A stretch of 64,000 nucleotides of DNA from Serilophus lunatus (GCA_013399895.1 VXBA01001826.1:3574236-3638235), one strand, 5' to 3'. Positions 11,590 to 23,420 are shown, counted from the stretch's first letter. Translations and numbers: made by a program. Notes: a model not told the origin generated them from the letters alone.

Positions 11590-11731
11590 AATCACAGATT
11601 ACAGAATGATTTGTGTTGAAAGGGACCTTAAAGCTCATCCAGTCCCATCCTCTGCCATGGGCAGGGACACCTTCCACTATCCCAGTTGCTCCAATCCCCA
11701 CCCAACCTGGCCTAGAACTTCCCAGGATGGT
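11590..11731 (-). mobile_element. CR1 LINE 3' fragment, class I
   Basis: The antisense end ATCACAGATTACAGAATGAT is followed by GAAAGGGACCTTAAAGCTCA and GCCATGGGCAGGGACACCTT. Homology fades at CTAGAACTTCCCAGGATGG, before the GTGGCTGCCCC core, so the copy is strongly truncated. Confidence 0.9.
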
Positions 11732-12564
11732 CCTCAGTTTCCAGTTCAGCGGGTTTTACAGTCCTGGTGTTTTAATGGTTGGGTTTTTCCTTAGGAACTT
11801 ACATAGGAGGGATTAAAAATAAGTGTGATCAGATAAAACTTCTAATCACACAGGCAGGAGCTCTGCTGCTCTGTGATGGACCTCGGGAGACACCAGGTCC
11901 AGTAAAGAAGGATCCAAGAGTTTCACACTTCTTACTTTATTTGGAAATCTAATCCAGGGAGCTCTAAATAGTAGAGGGGTAAAGATTCACCTGAACCTTT
12001 TCAAAGCAATTGAGGGAGAAAGGGAACTTGGATTTGCTTCTGTATTGTCTAAACCCATTTCCTGCTCTGACTTAGTATGTGTGCCCATGATGGTAGTGAG
12101 TGTATTGTGACAGAAAGTAGGACAAAAAACTTCTGGCATACAGAAATGTTAAACAAATGAACTGGCTAAAACTCCTTTTCTGCATGAATAAGACAACTAC
12201 TGTGCCCTAATTGCATAGGCCAGGATTCAACTCAGCGAATGAAATTATGGGATTCAGCAGCATTGAAGAAAAACATGATTTATTTAGTATTGACAACATT
12301 TTTACAAGGTACACTGCCTGGAATTTTTAAAAGTTTCATTTGGCTGCTGGCATATTAAATAGTGCTTTAAACTGTGGAACCTTCTTTTTGTACAAGGTAT
12401 TTAATGTAAGTGGAGGAAAGTGTCTTTTATCTGCTGAGTTCTTCTCTTTCACAGGGCTCCTGAACTCTCCAACACTGATGGTTGATTATTTGCTTTTTCA
12501 TTTTTCCCTTCTCCCTCCAATTATTTATTGGTGGCTCACAGAATAAAGGTTGATTCCAGAGGCA
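11732..12564. other. AT-rich unique stretch
   Basis: Positions 12200-12430 carry ATTATGGGATTCAGCAGC, ATGATTTATTTAGTATTGAC and CATATTAAATAGTGCTTTAA. It is a conserved-looking, repeat-free block. No open exon with splice signals is seen. Confidence 0.4.
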
Positions 12565-12870
12565 GCTGTGAAGCTCCCTGATTTCTCGAGAGGTGCAGTA
12601 AGAACTCTGGAAATACCTCATTCAGACCTACAGATTTCCCTGACAGCATCAGGGAACTGGCCTACCTTCAGAGTCCCCAGGGTGATCCTACCCATGATTT
12701 CAAACTCAAGTGAAAAGGAGGGAATGGAAAACAGGGAGAGCTAAAATGAGTAAAGAATAAAAGAGGGTTAGAATAAAATCAGTGGGATGAACAAGTCCAA
12801 CAACAGGCCATGGCATTGAACTGGGAAGGTCTATCTTAGGCTGGAGCTGAATTCCCATGTTTCAGGAGAA
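12565..12870 (+). repeat. unrecognised interspersed repeat, copy A
   Basis: This copy matches the reverse complement of 20243-20505 over most of its length. Shared blocks are CCCTGACAGCATCAGGGAAC, TACCTTCAGAGTCCCCAGGG, a GGAATGGAAAA block, AAAGAATAAAAGAGG, and TTAGGCTG-AGCTGAATTCCCATGTT. Identity looks near 85 percent in the core, with small indels. It is unlike CR1 and unlike the LTR at 467-695. An AATAAAAGAGG motif in the middle could be an old polyadenylation signal of an LTR or SINE-like element, which is inference. Confidence 0.8.
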
Positions 12871-13854
12871 CATTGAGAGTCACTGGAGAACGAGGAAAGC
12901 TGATGAAAATGCCCATTATTCCACAAAAATGCCTGCTTTTGAGTCCATCCTCACAGGGCTGGAAGTGTCACCTAATGAGAGGACATGGAGCATCACTTGT
13001 GTGTCTCCACAAAGGCTGGAAGGCTGAAATTTTCTTAGAAAAAGCCCCGTGTGGGATCGGGCATCACCTGTCTGAGCACAAACAAGCCCCGACTCTAATC
13101 CCTGGTTATCAGCTCCGGCAGTTCCTGTCCTGCCAGGATTAGGCTACGATCCCTGGTGACCTTCTTAGCACCCTGGGGCCAAGGAAGGAAGCGAGGTAAG
13201 AGCTTTCTTAATTTAGAGAGGGGTCAGGAGGGGGTTGCAGGTGTTGGTGCCGGGGACAGAGCTGGGAAGGGATGCAGTGCCCGGTGTGGAGGAGGCTGAG
13301 GGACAAGGACCTCCCAGGCTTCATGGTCCAGTCTAAAAAAAGCCAAACTGTGGGACTGAGTTGCCCTGTGTGCCCAGGATGCCTTTGCCAAGGAAGTGAA
13401 TGGGTGGTAGGGTCGCTCATGTGTCACTGTCGGGTTGGAATTTGTTCCAGAGGCTCCACAGGTGTCGTGAGCCACCAGAGACCATCCGAGGCTGGGCTGG
13501 GGAGGATGCAAACAGAAATTCCCTGCAAAGCTAGTGCTCCCCAAACTTTATCTGCCGTGAAAAAATGCTAAGACACAGTTAAAACTCCTTTCTAAGCAGG
13601 CTCTCTGGGGATTGCCCATGTCTATGCTGAAAATATTCATCTAAAGGACTTTGCAAAGGGTTTTGTTTGGAGCAGGTTCACACTTGCCTGGTGAGGGTGG
13701 GCTGCAGAGCCCACCTGGGAAATGCAGGGGGAGAGGAGGCCTCTCCTCACACAGAGACCCCAGTCCCTGACAGGTCTCAGCAGGAAAAAGATGAGTTTTG
13801 GGCTGGAAAAGCCATATTCTTTTCCCTGGGTCTGTTGGGAAAGCAGAGCATAAA
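12871..13854. other. unique stretch with a weak micro-exon signal
   Basis: Splice-like CCTGTCCTGCCAG and GCGAG|GTAAGAGC bound 13137-13195 (59 bp). Only one frame is open, and it does not fit the phase of the 10.29 kb candidate. Nothing else was recognised. Confidence 0.4.
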
Positions 13855-13976
13855 GTCATAGAAAGGCTTGGGTGTGAAGGGACCTGAAAGCTCATCCCTG
13901 CCGTGGGCAGGGACACCTTCCCCCATCTCAGGCTGCTCCAAGCCCCTTCCAGCCTGGCCTTGGACACTTCCAGCAT
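13855..13976 (-). mobile_element. CR1 LINE 3' fragment, class I, with internal deletion
   Basis: The antisense copy starts AGTCATAGAAAGGCTTGGGT. A dozen or so bases are missing around AAAGCTCATCCCTGCCGTGG, relative to copies that have a full TCCCACCCCCTGCC block. It stops at TTGGACACTTCCAGCATGTC. Confidence 0.9.
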
Positions 13977-15604
13977 GTCAAGGATTGTTTGACTGAGGAT
14001 GGTTCGGGATCATGTAGCAATCCCAAGCACCAGGAATGGGGGCTGCAGGCTCAGCTCTGAAGTTCTCTGGCATGGAGCTGTCCCCTCCCTTTGCCCCCAC
14101 ATGTATTTTGCCTGAGGGAGCTGAGCTTGGCTGGCTGTGAGTGGGAACCCAGGCAGTTCTGATCAAGGATCAGGTTTTCCAGAGAGCCAAGCCTTGACAC
14201 CCTGGACCACCACTCTTCACACTGGAGCCTCCAGAGATGGACACTGGGGGAGTGAGTGGAAGAGGAGATGCTACTTAACCCTTTATTAACAGTCTCGTGG
14301 CTCTGTCCCTGTGGTTATCTGGGCTTCTAAATAAGCAAATTAGTTGCCTGAAGCTCTCACCCTCACTGCCAAGACAATAGGAAAGATGCCAAATGGTGGA
14401 TGCAGGGCAGGCCATGGCCAGACTCTCCTGCTCAGGACCTTCCTTCCAGCTAATGGTGCAGCCATAAAAAGCTGGGTAACTCACTTGTCTCTTGATATCT
14501 GAGCAGAGCAGAGTGTTGGGTGTTGACTTAAGGAGAGTGAGGCTGAACAGAAAATCAAACCTGTGTTCACACAGCAAACATCATCCCGTGCATGGCACTG
14601 TCCCTGTTCTGGGATGTCAAACCTCAAGAAACCAGAAAAACTCCAGCACATGTGGAATTTTAAACCTGTAATTTCAATCCAAACACACTCAAATAAAGTC
14701 ATGGGTTAATAACATCTTCCTGAGCCAACAATTCTCTAGAGCTGAGCTGCTTCCTGTGATCAACCACAATATTTGACTTTTGAAGAGCTGAGCAGGAGAT
14801 TCATAATGAACACTCAGTTTTCTGCAAATCTTGATCTTATCATAATACAATGTCGATTTAAATTATCTGATTGGGGGGATTTTTTCCCCTCTTTTCCTTT
14901 CTGGATTTGCTACTTGAAATTATCTATTTCTCAGAGATTTCCAAGGCTTAAAGGTTAATTCAGTGAGTGAATGGAAAGTGTCAAACCTTTTCCCAGCTGA
15001 CAGATGATGACACGAGTCCTTCCTTCTGCTGTGGTGGTGGATAATTCCTGTGCTCAAACTTGGGGTGAAAAGGTTTGCAGAGTGAAACCTTGGAAGTTTC
15101 TGGGTTGCTCCAGAGGGAAGGTTGGAGCTGCCCTGGGTGGGTGTTAATGGTGTCTCATAAGAGCATCCCCTGGCTGTGTCTGTGTTCACTGAATGGGAAC
15201 TCACCTGGAGGGAGTTTGTGAAGAGCTCAAGGGAGGGCTTGGGGTGGGATGGGTTGTATTTATCACCTTGAATCCTTAGAGAAACAAGCTGATGGCCAGA
15301 GGGATGAGGATGGGTTCTTCTCCCCTCTTTCTGAACCACCAATTGAGGAACCGGTTCATCGTGTCTGGACCCATCTTGTCTTCCCCATCACCCACAAGGT
15401 CTTTTCTGCCTTTCCAATCACTGCCCAATCACTGAAGAGTAAATGGAGAGAAGGGGCAGGGGACAGGAGTTAACGCCAGGTTTGAGTATCTGCCTCAGGG
15501 TTCAAGTTCTGCATAATTTCTCAGATTTCCTGTTCAGTTGGCTGGGCTTCAGCCATCAGAAGTATCCAGTCAGTGTTGAGCTGGGCCTGGATTTGGAATA
15601 AGAG
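13977..15604. other. unique stretch, 1.6 kb
   Basis: Positions 14770-14960 are AT-rich (TTGATCTTATCATAATACAA, TGTCGATTTAAATTATCTG). No repeat, RNA gene or splice-bounded open frame was recognised. Confidence 0.5.
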
Positions 15605-15705
15605 ACCATTAAGTTTGGAAAAGCCCTCTAAGATAAGTCCAAGTGCTCACCCAGGACTGCCAAGCCCAGCAGTAACCCATGCCCCCAGGTGCAATTCCCT
15701 AATTT
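15605..15705 (-). mobile_element. CR1 LINE 3' fragment, class III
   Basis: The antisense text AGTTTGGAAAAGCCCTCTAA, then GGACTGCCAAGCCCAGCAGT, then ACCCATGCCCCCAGGTGC, matches the last ~100 bp of class III. The terminal ATTCTATG units have decayed. Confidence 0.85.
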
Positions 15706-16616
15706 CTCATTGACAGCCTTAAAGGGAACAGTCTTTCTGCCCCAGCCTGAACTGACGTTATGCCCATGAACACACTGCTCCATGAGGTGCTTGGACACTG
15801 GGACAGGAGAGCAGGGACACCTCAGTGCTGCTCCTTCACTCTGCCCTCTCCTGATGGCATCCTGCTTCCTGGCTGCACCCCTGAGCACTGGAGCTGGAAT
15901 GTGAGTCAGGAAGCAGAAGTCAAGGGGATGCCCTAAAATGCAAATACAGAAATAGATCTCTCAGCACATCTTCTCTCAGCTTCCCCTTGCAAGGCTGTTT
16001 CTGCCTGTGCTTGATGGGATGTGATGGCTCTGACCTTGGCAGATGCATCAAATACGACATGTGAGCATGGATTTTATTACTGGGGTTTTGAGGAGACAAA
16101 TAAGGGTTAGCAAGGAATCCAGAAAAGACAGGCAGAGAGAGGGCCACATTCCTTCATCCATACAAATCCAGGCCTGAGATTTGCTTCCAGCTCAGCCTGA
16201 ACAGGATATTTCAGGAAATGAGCCAAAAAGTTGCTCATTTTGTCCTCCCCTTTCTGCAGCATTTCATTAGCAGATGTGCTGCTTCTTGAGGCACTGACCT
16301 TTCACAGGCTGTGCTGTGACAAAGGATGTGTGGAATGGGAGGGACCTTGTGCTTCCTGGAGATCTTAGGCTGGATCCCTTTCCCAGAGTGCTGTGACATC
16401 CAGAAGATGTGGGATAATGCCACACACTCTGTTTAGGATGAGTTGCCCGAGGCAGGGTGGTTTGGATTTTTTCTGCTAAAATTCTTTCTTCTTCATTTCT
16501 TGCTGAAGGTGGAGGTTCAGTGAAAAATGCAGGATCACTGGATCAGTAAGGATGACTTTGGGATGTGCTGGGTAACCTTGGAGGACTGGTGTGGCACTCC
16601 ACTGGTGTGACCAAAC
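15706..16616. other. unique stretch
   Basis: No repeat family or exon candidate is visible. Confidence 0.5.
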
Positions 16617-16772
16617 TCCCAGGGTTTGGTCACAGCCCCAAAGCAGCCAGAGCTCAGGGAGAGTTGGGAGAACACTCTGAGGAACAGGATGGGATTGTTG
16701 GGGTGCCTGTGCAGGCCCAGGAGCTGGACTGGATGGTCCTTGTGGATCCTTTCAAGGTATTGTATAATTTTT
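16617..16772 (+). mobile_element. CR1 LINE 3' fragment, class II, degraded
   Basis: It matches from CTCCCAGGGTTTGGTCACAG through GGGATTGTTGGGGTGCCTGT to GGATGGTCCTTGTGGATCCT. The GGGTGGGTGGGCACTGAAC block has been lost or replaced, and the tail is altered to TATTGTATAATTTTTT. Confidence 0.88.
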
Positions 16773-17005
16773 TGAGACAAGCACTTGGTCATGGGCTGTT
16801 CCTGCCCCTTCACAGACCAGAGACAAACAGGGACCATGACAGCCTTGATGTCTTGCTTGTTTTTCCTATTGCACTGGGGAAAAGCCTTATAATCAAACCT
16901 TGTTTCATTCCTCCACATCTTTCCCTAAAAGCCTGGGTTTGCTGTGCTGTCTGGAAAGCAGGACATGGTGCCTGCTCCCTGTTCACCTCCTATGGGTTAT
17001 CTCCT

Positions 17006-17348
17006 CATAGAATCATGGAATCCTTAAGGTTAGGAAGGATCTCTAAGATCCTGGAGTCCAACTGTTCCCCCAGCACTGCCAAGCCCACCACTGACCCATG
17101 TCCCAAGTGCCACATCCATATGTTTTTTGAACTCTTCAGGGATGGTGGTTCCACCCCTGCCCTTGGCAGCCTGTGCCAGTGCCTGAACATCCTTTCAGTG
17201 AAGAAATTTTCCCCAACATCCAAACTAAACCTCCCCTGGCACACCTTCAGGCCATTCCCCCTTGTCCTGTCCCTTGTTTCCCTGTGAGCAAAGCCCGACC
17301 CCCACCTGGCTCCCCCCTCCTCTCAGGGAGTTGTAGAGGGAGCAGTAA
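17006..17348 (-). mobile_element. CR1 LINE 3' fragment, class III
   Basis: The antisense copy runs from CATAGAATCATGGAATCCTT through CCCAGCACTGCCAAGCCCAC, AAGTGCCACATCCATATGT, TGAAGAAATTTTCCCCAACA and CCTTGTCCTGTCCCTTGTTT to CTCAGGGAGTTGTAGAGGGA. The last part is the end of ORF2 plus the 3' UTR, with frameshifts. Confidence 0.94.
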
Positions 17349-17855
17349 GAAATACACTATTTTCTTCATTTATTTAATTACAACTTCCCTCAGACTGTAC
17401 CTGCTCCCTGTTATTCGTGGTCAGAAGCCAAAGAGAAGTTTGTTAGGTCAGAGAGGGGTCTGTGATGAGCTCTCTCTGCTGTTGTTATTATCCATTACTT
17501 GTTGTCCTGCTTCCCTTGCTTGCATTCCCTGCCTGATCAATGTCTGTAGGGATCCATGAAAGTCCTTGTGCTTCTTCTGGGTTGAATGGCTCTGAAGCTG
17601 TTCCTTGTTTGTCCCCCTCCTCCTTTATCAAACACTTTGCTGCATTCTTTTATTTTTCATTTGCTTCTCAGAGCTTTGAATGCCTTTATTATTTCTTCTT
17701 CCCTCCTCTGGCATTGGTGTCTCTGCTTATAACCTCAGCACCGAGCAGCTTGTGCATTCTTTAAATCTGTTTTCAAGGCAGGTGGGAGCCATACTTGGCC
17801 CAGTCTTTCTTTCCCCCCGTGAGTTGAAGGGCCTAAAAATATTCCTGTCATCATT

Positions 17856-17905
17856 TCATAGAATCCCAGAATGGTTTGGGTTGGAGGGCACCTCGTTCCA
17901 CCTCT
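17856..17905 (-). mobile_element. very short CR1 3' tail, class I
   Basis: CATAGAATCCCAGAATGGTT followed by TGGGTTGGAGGGCACCT is the terminal ~45 bp of class I in antisense. Homology then stops at CGTTCCACCTCT. Confidence 0.82.
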
Positions 17906-19727
17906 CTGAAGAAGGCAGGGGGGTGCATCTACCCCAGGGATGGGCTGAACTGGGAATTCTGCTCAGGAGCTGGGAATGCCTGCAGGAATGGCTGCAGGGA
18001 GTCTGGGCTTCATTGTGGAGAGCTGGAGGGGAGTCCTGGAGGCAGCCAGCTCGAGTCTGACCTGTTCACCCCCGTCCTGTGTCTCAGCAGACACACATGG
18101 GAGATACCCAGCTAAAATCCCCAGTCCTACAGCAGCTCCTGTGTCCCCCCCTTTGGGCCAGAAGGGTCAGTGGAAGACCATTAACAGGCAGGTGGGGGAA
18201 ATCCACATCCTGCTGCCTTTTGGGTGCAAAAGCCAAAGATTAGACCTTCCTGTGCCAGCACCCTCACACGGGCTATGGTGCCTCTGTGTGACACATCCTT
18301 TCTTCTCCAAAGGTTTCCTGCTTCTTGGAGTCTTGAAAATGCATCTGTGTTGTTTATCTGACCCTCACAGCCTTTACAGCTTCTGCCTTGGCTCTTACAC
18401 TTTCCAAAGCCTCTTCATTGCCTGGGTCCTCTAATCTTTCCACCAGCACCCATGTTTTATGCCTTGGTTATGCCTCCCTTCCTTTTAATTAATTTTTCAC
18501 ACTGCCTTGCTTGTCCCTGTTGCCCTCTTTGGTTTAATTTATTGCTCCCTGGCCATCATAACACCTGGGCAGGCCTTTAATTTATCTCTTCCTGTGTCCC
18601 GTGACCCCCCTCTGTCCTTTCCCATTATTGATTTCTCCAGCTGGATTTCACCCTGTGTTTGCCAGCAGCATCAAAACTGCTTGGATGAATTCCCTCTCCC
18701 CATTAGTGACCTTACTGTCTTGTAATTCCTGGCCCAGCAGGGCTGGATTGCTGCTTTTTGAGTCCCCCTCCTCCTTGCTCATGCTTGACTTCCATCCCAA
18801 GTGTCTCAAAATCAACTCTGGGTAATTCCCATCCCATTGCTGTGATAAGGAAAAGGTCTTTTTCCAACGAGCTTCCTGCAGGTGGAAGATGTTCAGTGAC
18901 CGTGTCCTGGTGTAGCTTCTCTGCTCAGTTCCCTGCAGCAGGTGGGTCCTCCAGGGGCAGGGATGGACCTCTTGGGTCACAGACTCCACCAGGTTTCAGC
19001 TCTGACCGAGGAGAGAAGTTTGTGCTTTCAGCAGCTCTTTATTCCTGTGTTTTTCTGGAGATGAGAACGTGCAGCTGAACCTGCCCTGGGGGGGCCCTGG
19101 CTGCTCACAGCCCAGCTCTCCTGCTGCTCTGAAGCTTTTACATTTAAATAGTGAGGAAACTGTGGAAGGGAAGAGGGAATAAATGACTTTTCTTGTGTCT
19201 TTTAGCTGCTCTGTGCTCACTGGAGCTGGGTGTCCCCAGGCTCAGACAAGGAGGGAACCTCCAGCTTTGCTCCATGGTTTTCATGAATTGAGTGCTTTTA
19301 TTTTCCATCCATAAATGGTCCATTTATTTACAGACCAGTTCCTGCCATTACCATGATGGGTTTGAAAAGCACATTACTGCAGATACACAGGTTATTTTGT
19401 CATCTGTATCCGAGCTGGGCCCAAAAGCGGGAGAGGGTCAGAGGATGGGAGTCACAGCAAGGCAAGAACTCGAGCTATTACCTGTGTGGAGCATCCAGGC
19501 ACAGGACAAAGCAGTGCTGTGGCTCATAACTGTGATTATTACATAGTTCTTTCAGCTGTTCATGCTAAAAAACACTCAGGGTAGAGCTGTGCTCATATGT
19601 GGCCTTTCCATTTTCATGGGATGTTGTGTAACTGAGCTGGTTCTGTCCGAAGGACCAGAGGGTATAAAGGGTGAGTTTGAAACTGTCTCTAGCAAAGGAC
19701 ATGCTTGGATGTATCATGTCCTTTGAA
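17906..19727. other. unique stretch, 1.8 kb
   Basis: Pyrimidine-rich DNA spans 18280-18800. It gives several open plus-strand frames (for example 17976-18434) with no domain and no consistent splice sites. Nothing repetitive was recognised. Confidence 0.5.
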
Positions 19728-19942
19728 TATCAGGAAAGGTTCTTCCCCCAGAGGGTGGGTGGGCACTGAACAGGCTCCCCAGGGTTTGGTGAGGGCCCCA
19801 AGGCTGCCAGAGCTCCAGGAGGGTTTGAACAACACTGAGGAACACAGTGGGATTGTTGGGGTGTCTGTGCAGGGCTGGAAGTGGGACTTTGATCCTTGTG
19901 GGTCCCTTCCAGCTCAGGATAGTCTGTGGTTCTCTGATTCCA
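19728..19942 (+). mobile_element. CR1 LINE 3' fragment, class II
   Basis: From ATCAGGAAAGGTTCTTCCCC through the GGGTGGGTGGGCACTGAAC block, it ends TCAGGATAGTCTGTGGTTCTC. It is highly similar to the copy at 6420 over about 200 bp. Confidence 0.93.
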
Positions 19943-20242
19943 CCTCCTGACTACCAGGCCATCAAATCCCTTGGGTACCACAGCCTTGGGATGTTATCAC
20001 CACATGGGAAATGAGGAAATACACAGGGCACTGTGTGGGTCGTGTAAAGCTCAAAAGATCTCAGATTCAGAAAAACTAATTGAGTATTGTTGGTTTCATT
20101 GGGGGTTGGTTATAAGCACTTGTAGCTCCACAGGTATTGGCATGGTGAGATTTGGCTTGGGAATGAAATATGGGAATTCTAGTATGGAAACTGGCTCCCT
20201 GAGGGAACTGGCTGCTGCACTCAGCACAGGGGTGTAGGATGG

Positions 20243-20505
20243 GCTCTGGAACATGGGAATTCAGCTACAGCCTAAGGCACACCTTCCAAATTCGATGCCA
20301 CAGCCCGTCGAACTCATTCGTCCTCTTTTATTCTTTTCTCATTTTAATTCTCCCCATTTTCCATTCCCCCCTCTTCAGTGGAGTTTGATGTCATGGGTAG
20401 GGTCACCCTGGGGACTCTGAAGGTAGGTCAGTTCCCTGATGCTGTCAGGGATTTCTGAAGGTGTCTGTGAGGTGCTGACCCTTTTTCCAAATTAAGAAGC
20501 TCTCT
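20243..20505 (-). repeat. unrecognised interspersed repeat, copy B (inverted to copy A)
   Basis: The reverse complement aligns with 12565-12870. Blocks in order on this strand are AACATGGGAATTCAGCTAC, CCTCTTTTATTCTTTTCTC, CATGGGTAGGGTCACCCTGG, and TTCCCTGATGCTGTCAGGGA. This copy keeps CpGs (TTCGATGCC, CGTCGAACTCATTCGTC) where copy A has TG or CA, as expected of methylation decay from a CpG-bearing ancestor. The family is unknown to me. Confidence 0.8.
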
Positions 20506-20635
20506 TTGTCCATCTTTGACAATTTTTATCAATGCATGAGAAAAGTAAACCAGCTTCCTCCTACCTCTGCCTACAGATGCAGAAATATCTTCTTCTCATG
20601 TCCTACCCATCTTCACCATCCCTTATTTTTTACAA

Positions 20636-20903
20636 GGGACTGGAGTGACAGGACAAGGGGAATGGCTTTCCACTGCCAGAGGGCAGGGTTAGATGGGATA
20701 TTGGAAAGAAACTGTTCCCTGTGAGGGTGGGCAGGCCCTGGCACAGGGTGCCCAGAGAAGCTGTGGCTGCCCCATCCCTGGAAGTGTCCAGGGCCAGGTT
20801 GGAGCAGCCTGGGACAGTGGGAGGTGTCCCTGCCCATGGCAGGAGGGGGAATGAGATCAGCTTTAAGGTGCCTTCCTCCCAAACCCTTCAAGGATTCCAT
20901 GAT
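20636..20903 (+). mobile_element. CR1 LINE 3' fragment, class I
   Basis: It runs from GGACTGGAGTGACAGGACAA through GGAATGGCTTTCCACTGCCA, the GTGGCTGCCCCATCCCTGG core and CTGCCCATGGCAGGAGGGGG to a weak ATTCCATGAT end. It includes the last ORF2 codons. Confidence 0.94.
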
Positions 20904-21997
20904 ACAGCAGTTTGCAGCAGAGATTTTGTTTCCCAGCTATGAAAGGAAACTTTAAAAGATGTTGGAGATTTGGGGGTTCAGTCAGTGATATGGCCAAGGA
21001 GACTTGAGGTTAAAACTGAGACTCTCTTTGTCACTGCAACTTGGGCAAACATAAAAACTGGAGAGGAAAGATGTGCTTTGATGTTAGACCTAAAAAAGGG
21101 GCTTCTGCTTTATTTCTGTGAAGTATGTTCTCAGACAGTAACTGACAGACAAGGATGTGTTTGGATCCGTTCAGATAATTTCTCTTCTGCTGTGAATTGT
21201 GCTTCTTTTGTGAAACACCCCAGGCCCCTCCACGTAGTGATTGATTCAATACATCTGCCTTCCCTTGGGAATGACATCTCTTCCCCTCTCCATAGGCTCT
21301 CTGCAAACAAGGAGCTATAAATAAACACCAATATCTGTATTTGCAGGGGGTGGAAAACTGCACTGGAGCTTTTGCTTTGTACCTTGTAAACAAAAAAGGA
21401 CAGTTAAGGCATGCTGGAAGTCCAAGCTGGGCAGAAACTGGGAACACATGTAGTTGTTCCTCTGTGGCCTGTTAATTTTTCAGTACTGTAAAAGCGGGTG
21501 ATATTGTTTTTTAATTTGAGGGAAAAGCACATAAGAGATGGAGGGTTTTTAATAAGGACCAGCCAAGCCTTTCAGTCAGCTTTTTCTTTCTCATGCTCCC
21601 AAGCAAAGTATAAATGAAGGAGCTTGTGGTCCTGGAGGGTCAAGGCTTGGTGGACCAGCAGAAGTGATGCACTGGGAGGGGATGGTGGAAGCTGCAATTG
21701 CCTTTAATCTCTGTGGAAATCTGCTGGGACCCTCTGAGAGGAGATTTGAGGAAAATCTTTGTTGTTGCAGGGCCTTGGTGCTGTGGGCTGAGGGGGAGCC
21801 TGACTGGTTCCTCCTGTGTGCAGAGAGGAATTAAGGGCTGGACATGCAGCAGCATTAACTGGAGCTGCTGGCAAGTTTGAGGAGCAATGTAGAATTTGGG
21901 TTCTTCTCTGGTTTTTGGCTCCAGGACTCTGCAGTGAGGAAATTCCTGTGGGCATCTCATCCTGTGGGTACAGCTCATGGGCACCCTCAGCGTGAGA
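20904..21997. other. unique AT-leaning stretch
   Basis: No repeat was recognised. The open frames at 20970-21320 (plus) and 21031-21447 (minus) overlap each other and show no domain. Confidence 0.5.
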
Positions 21998-22421
21998 AGT
22001 GTGTCCAGAGAAGTGAACAGAGCTGGGGAAGGGGCTGGAGCTCCAGGGGGGGCTGAGGGAGCTGGGGGGGCTCATCCTGGAGAAAAGGAGGCTCAGGGGG
22101 GACCTTCTGGCTCTCTCCAACTCCCTGNNNNNNNNNNNNNNNNNNNNNNNNNNNNNNNAATGTAGGAGAAGGCAGCGTTATGCCGTGTTGACAAAGGAAA
22201 CAGCCTCAAGCTGTACCAGAGGAGGCTGAGATTGGATATTAGGGAAAATTTCTTTATGGAAAGGGTATTCAGGCACTGGCACAGCTGCCCAGGGCAGTGG
22301 TGGAGCCCCATCCCTGGAGGTGTTCCAGAGGTCAGATGTGGTGCTTAGGGACATGGGTTTGTTGGACTTGCTCTTAGAGGTGTCTTCCAGACTTAATGAT
22401 TCCATGATTCTGTGACTCTGA
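21998..22421 (+). mobile_element. CR1 LINE 3' fragment, class III, interrupted by a gap
   Basis: Upstream of the gap lie GGGGCTGGAGCTCCAGGGGG and GGAGGCTCAGGGGGGACCTT from ORF2. Downstream are AACAGCCTCAAGCTGTACCA, GATTGGATATTAGGGAAAAT, GTGCTTAGGGACATGGGTTT and AATGATTCCATGATTCTGTG. The bases just after the gap do not match the CR1 text expected there, so the join may be imperfect. Confidence 0.9.
22128..22158. other. assembly gap (31 N) inside a CR1 copy
   Basis: Thirty-one N interrupt the CR1 fragment at the position of the CTCTTCTCCCA-type block. Repeat collapse is a likely cause. Confidence 1.
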
Positions 22422-22828
22422 AGGATGAGCCTGTCGGGATTGTCCAGCTCAGAGCCAGCAGCCTAGTCCCTGGTGCTGGGTTAAGAGCTGTTCTTTCATT
22501 TTACAGGACTGTTTTTCTAAGAGAAATGACCCCAGAAAATGGCTTTCTGAGCTTTTCTTCTCAGCAGTGGCATTTCTTCCTCGTAAGCATTTTTCCACAG
22601 AGCTGTCTCCTTGGTAGACTGTAATCCATAGATCAGGAGCTCCATCTCAGAGCTGCATGGGGCACAAAAATCCTTCACCATCTCTTAGCAGCTTCCATGG
22701 AATCTCAAGGGAAAACACAGCAGGGGCTCTGCCAGCCTTTCTGTCCTTTGGCTGTCCTTTCATCCAGCCCTCTGAACTCCAATAGGGGCACCCAGAGAGG
22801 GCTGTCCCACCTCTGCCTGAACATTGGA

Positions 22829-23420
22829 CACTGATCCCAGAATGGGTTGGGTTGGAAGGGACCTTAAAGACCATCCCATTCCCCCCCCTGCCATGGGCAA
22901 CGACACCTCCCACTGTCCCAGGTGGCTCCAACTTGGCTTTGGACACTTCCAAGGATGGGGCAGCCACAGCTCCTCTGGGCACCCTGTGCCAGGGCCCCAC
23001 CACCTTCACAGGGAAGAATTTCTTCCCAATATCCAAACTAAACCTGCTCTCTTTTTGGTTTAAAGCCATTCCCCTTGGCCTGTCATTCCATGCCCTTGTC
23101 TAAAGTCCCTCTCCAGCTCTCTTGCAGCCCCTCTAAGCACGGGAAGGGGCTCTAAGGTCTCCCTGGGGCCTTCTCTTCTCCAGGTGAACACCCCCAGCTC
23201 TCCCAGGCTCTCTCCAGAGCAGAGGAGCTCCAGCCCATGGAACATGTTCATGGTCTCCTTGCCTTGAAGTGGTCCTCCTAGCCATTTGTTGTAACAGCTC
23301 CACATCCCTCTTGTGCTGGGGATCCCAAATCTGGATCTGGCACTGCAGGTGGGATCTCACCAGAGGGAAGCATAGGAGGAGGATCCCTTCCCTTGGTGTG
23401 ATCAATGTCCTGACATTGCC
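22829..23420 (-). mobile_element. long CR1 LINE 3' fragment, class I
   Basis: The antisense copy starts at ATCCCAGAATGGGTTGGGTT and covers the 3' UTR-like core, GTCATTCCATGCCCTTGTCT and the ORF2 C-terminus. It continues past TCTTGTGCTGGGGATCCCAA toward the reverse-transcriptase end. It is about 590 bp and broken by stops. Positions 23071-23236 are identical to 42692-42857, while both flanks differ clearly. Confidence 0.95.

Noticed and set aside
13137..13195. 59-bp micro-exon candidate
   Set aside because: Splice sites are reasonable, but it is very short and its open frame does not fit the phase of the upstream candidate.
16565..17287. Plus-strand open frame of 240 codons
   Set aside because: Both ends are CR1 fragments of different classes and orientations; the join is accidental.
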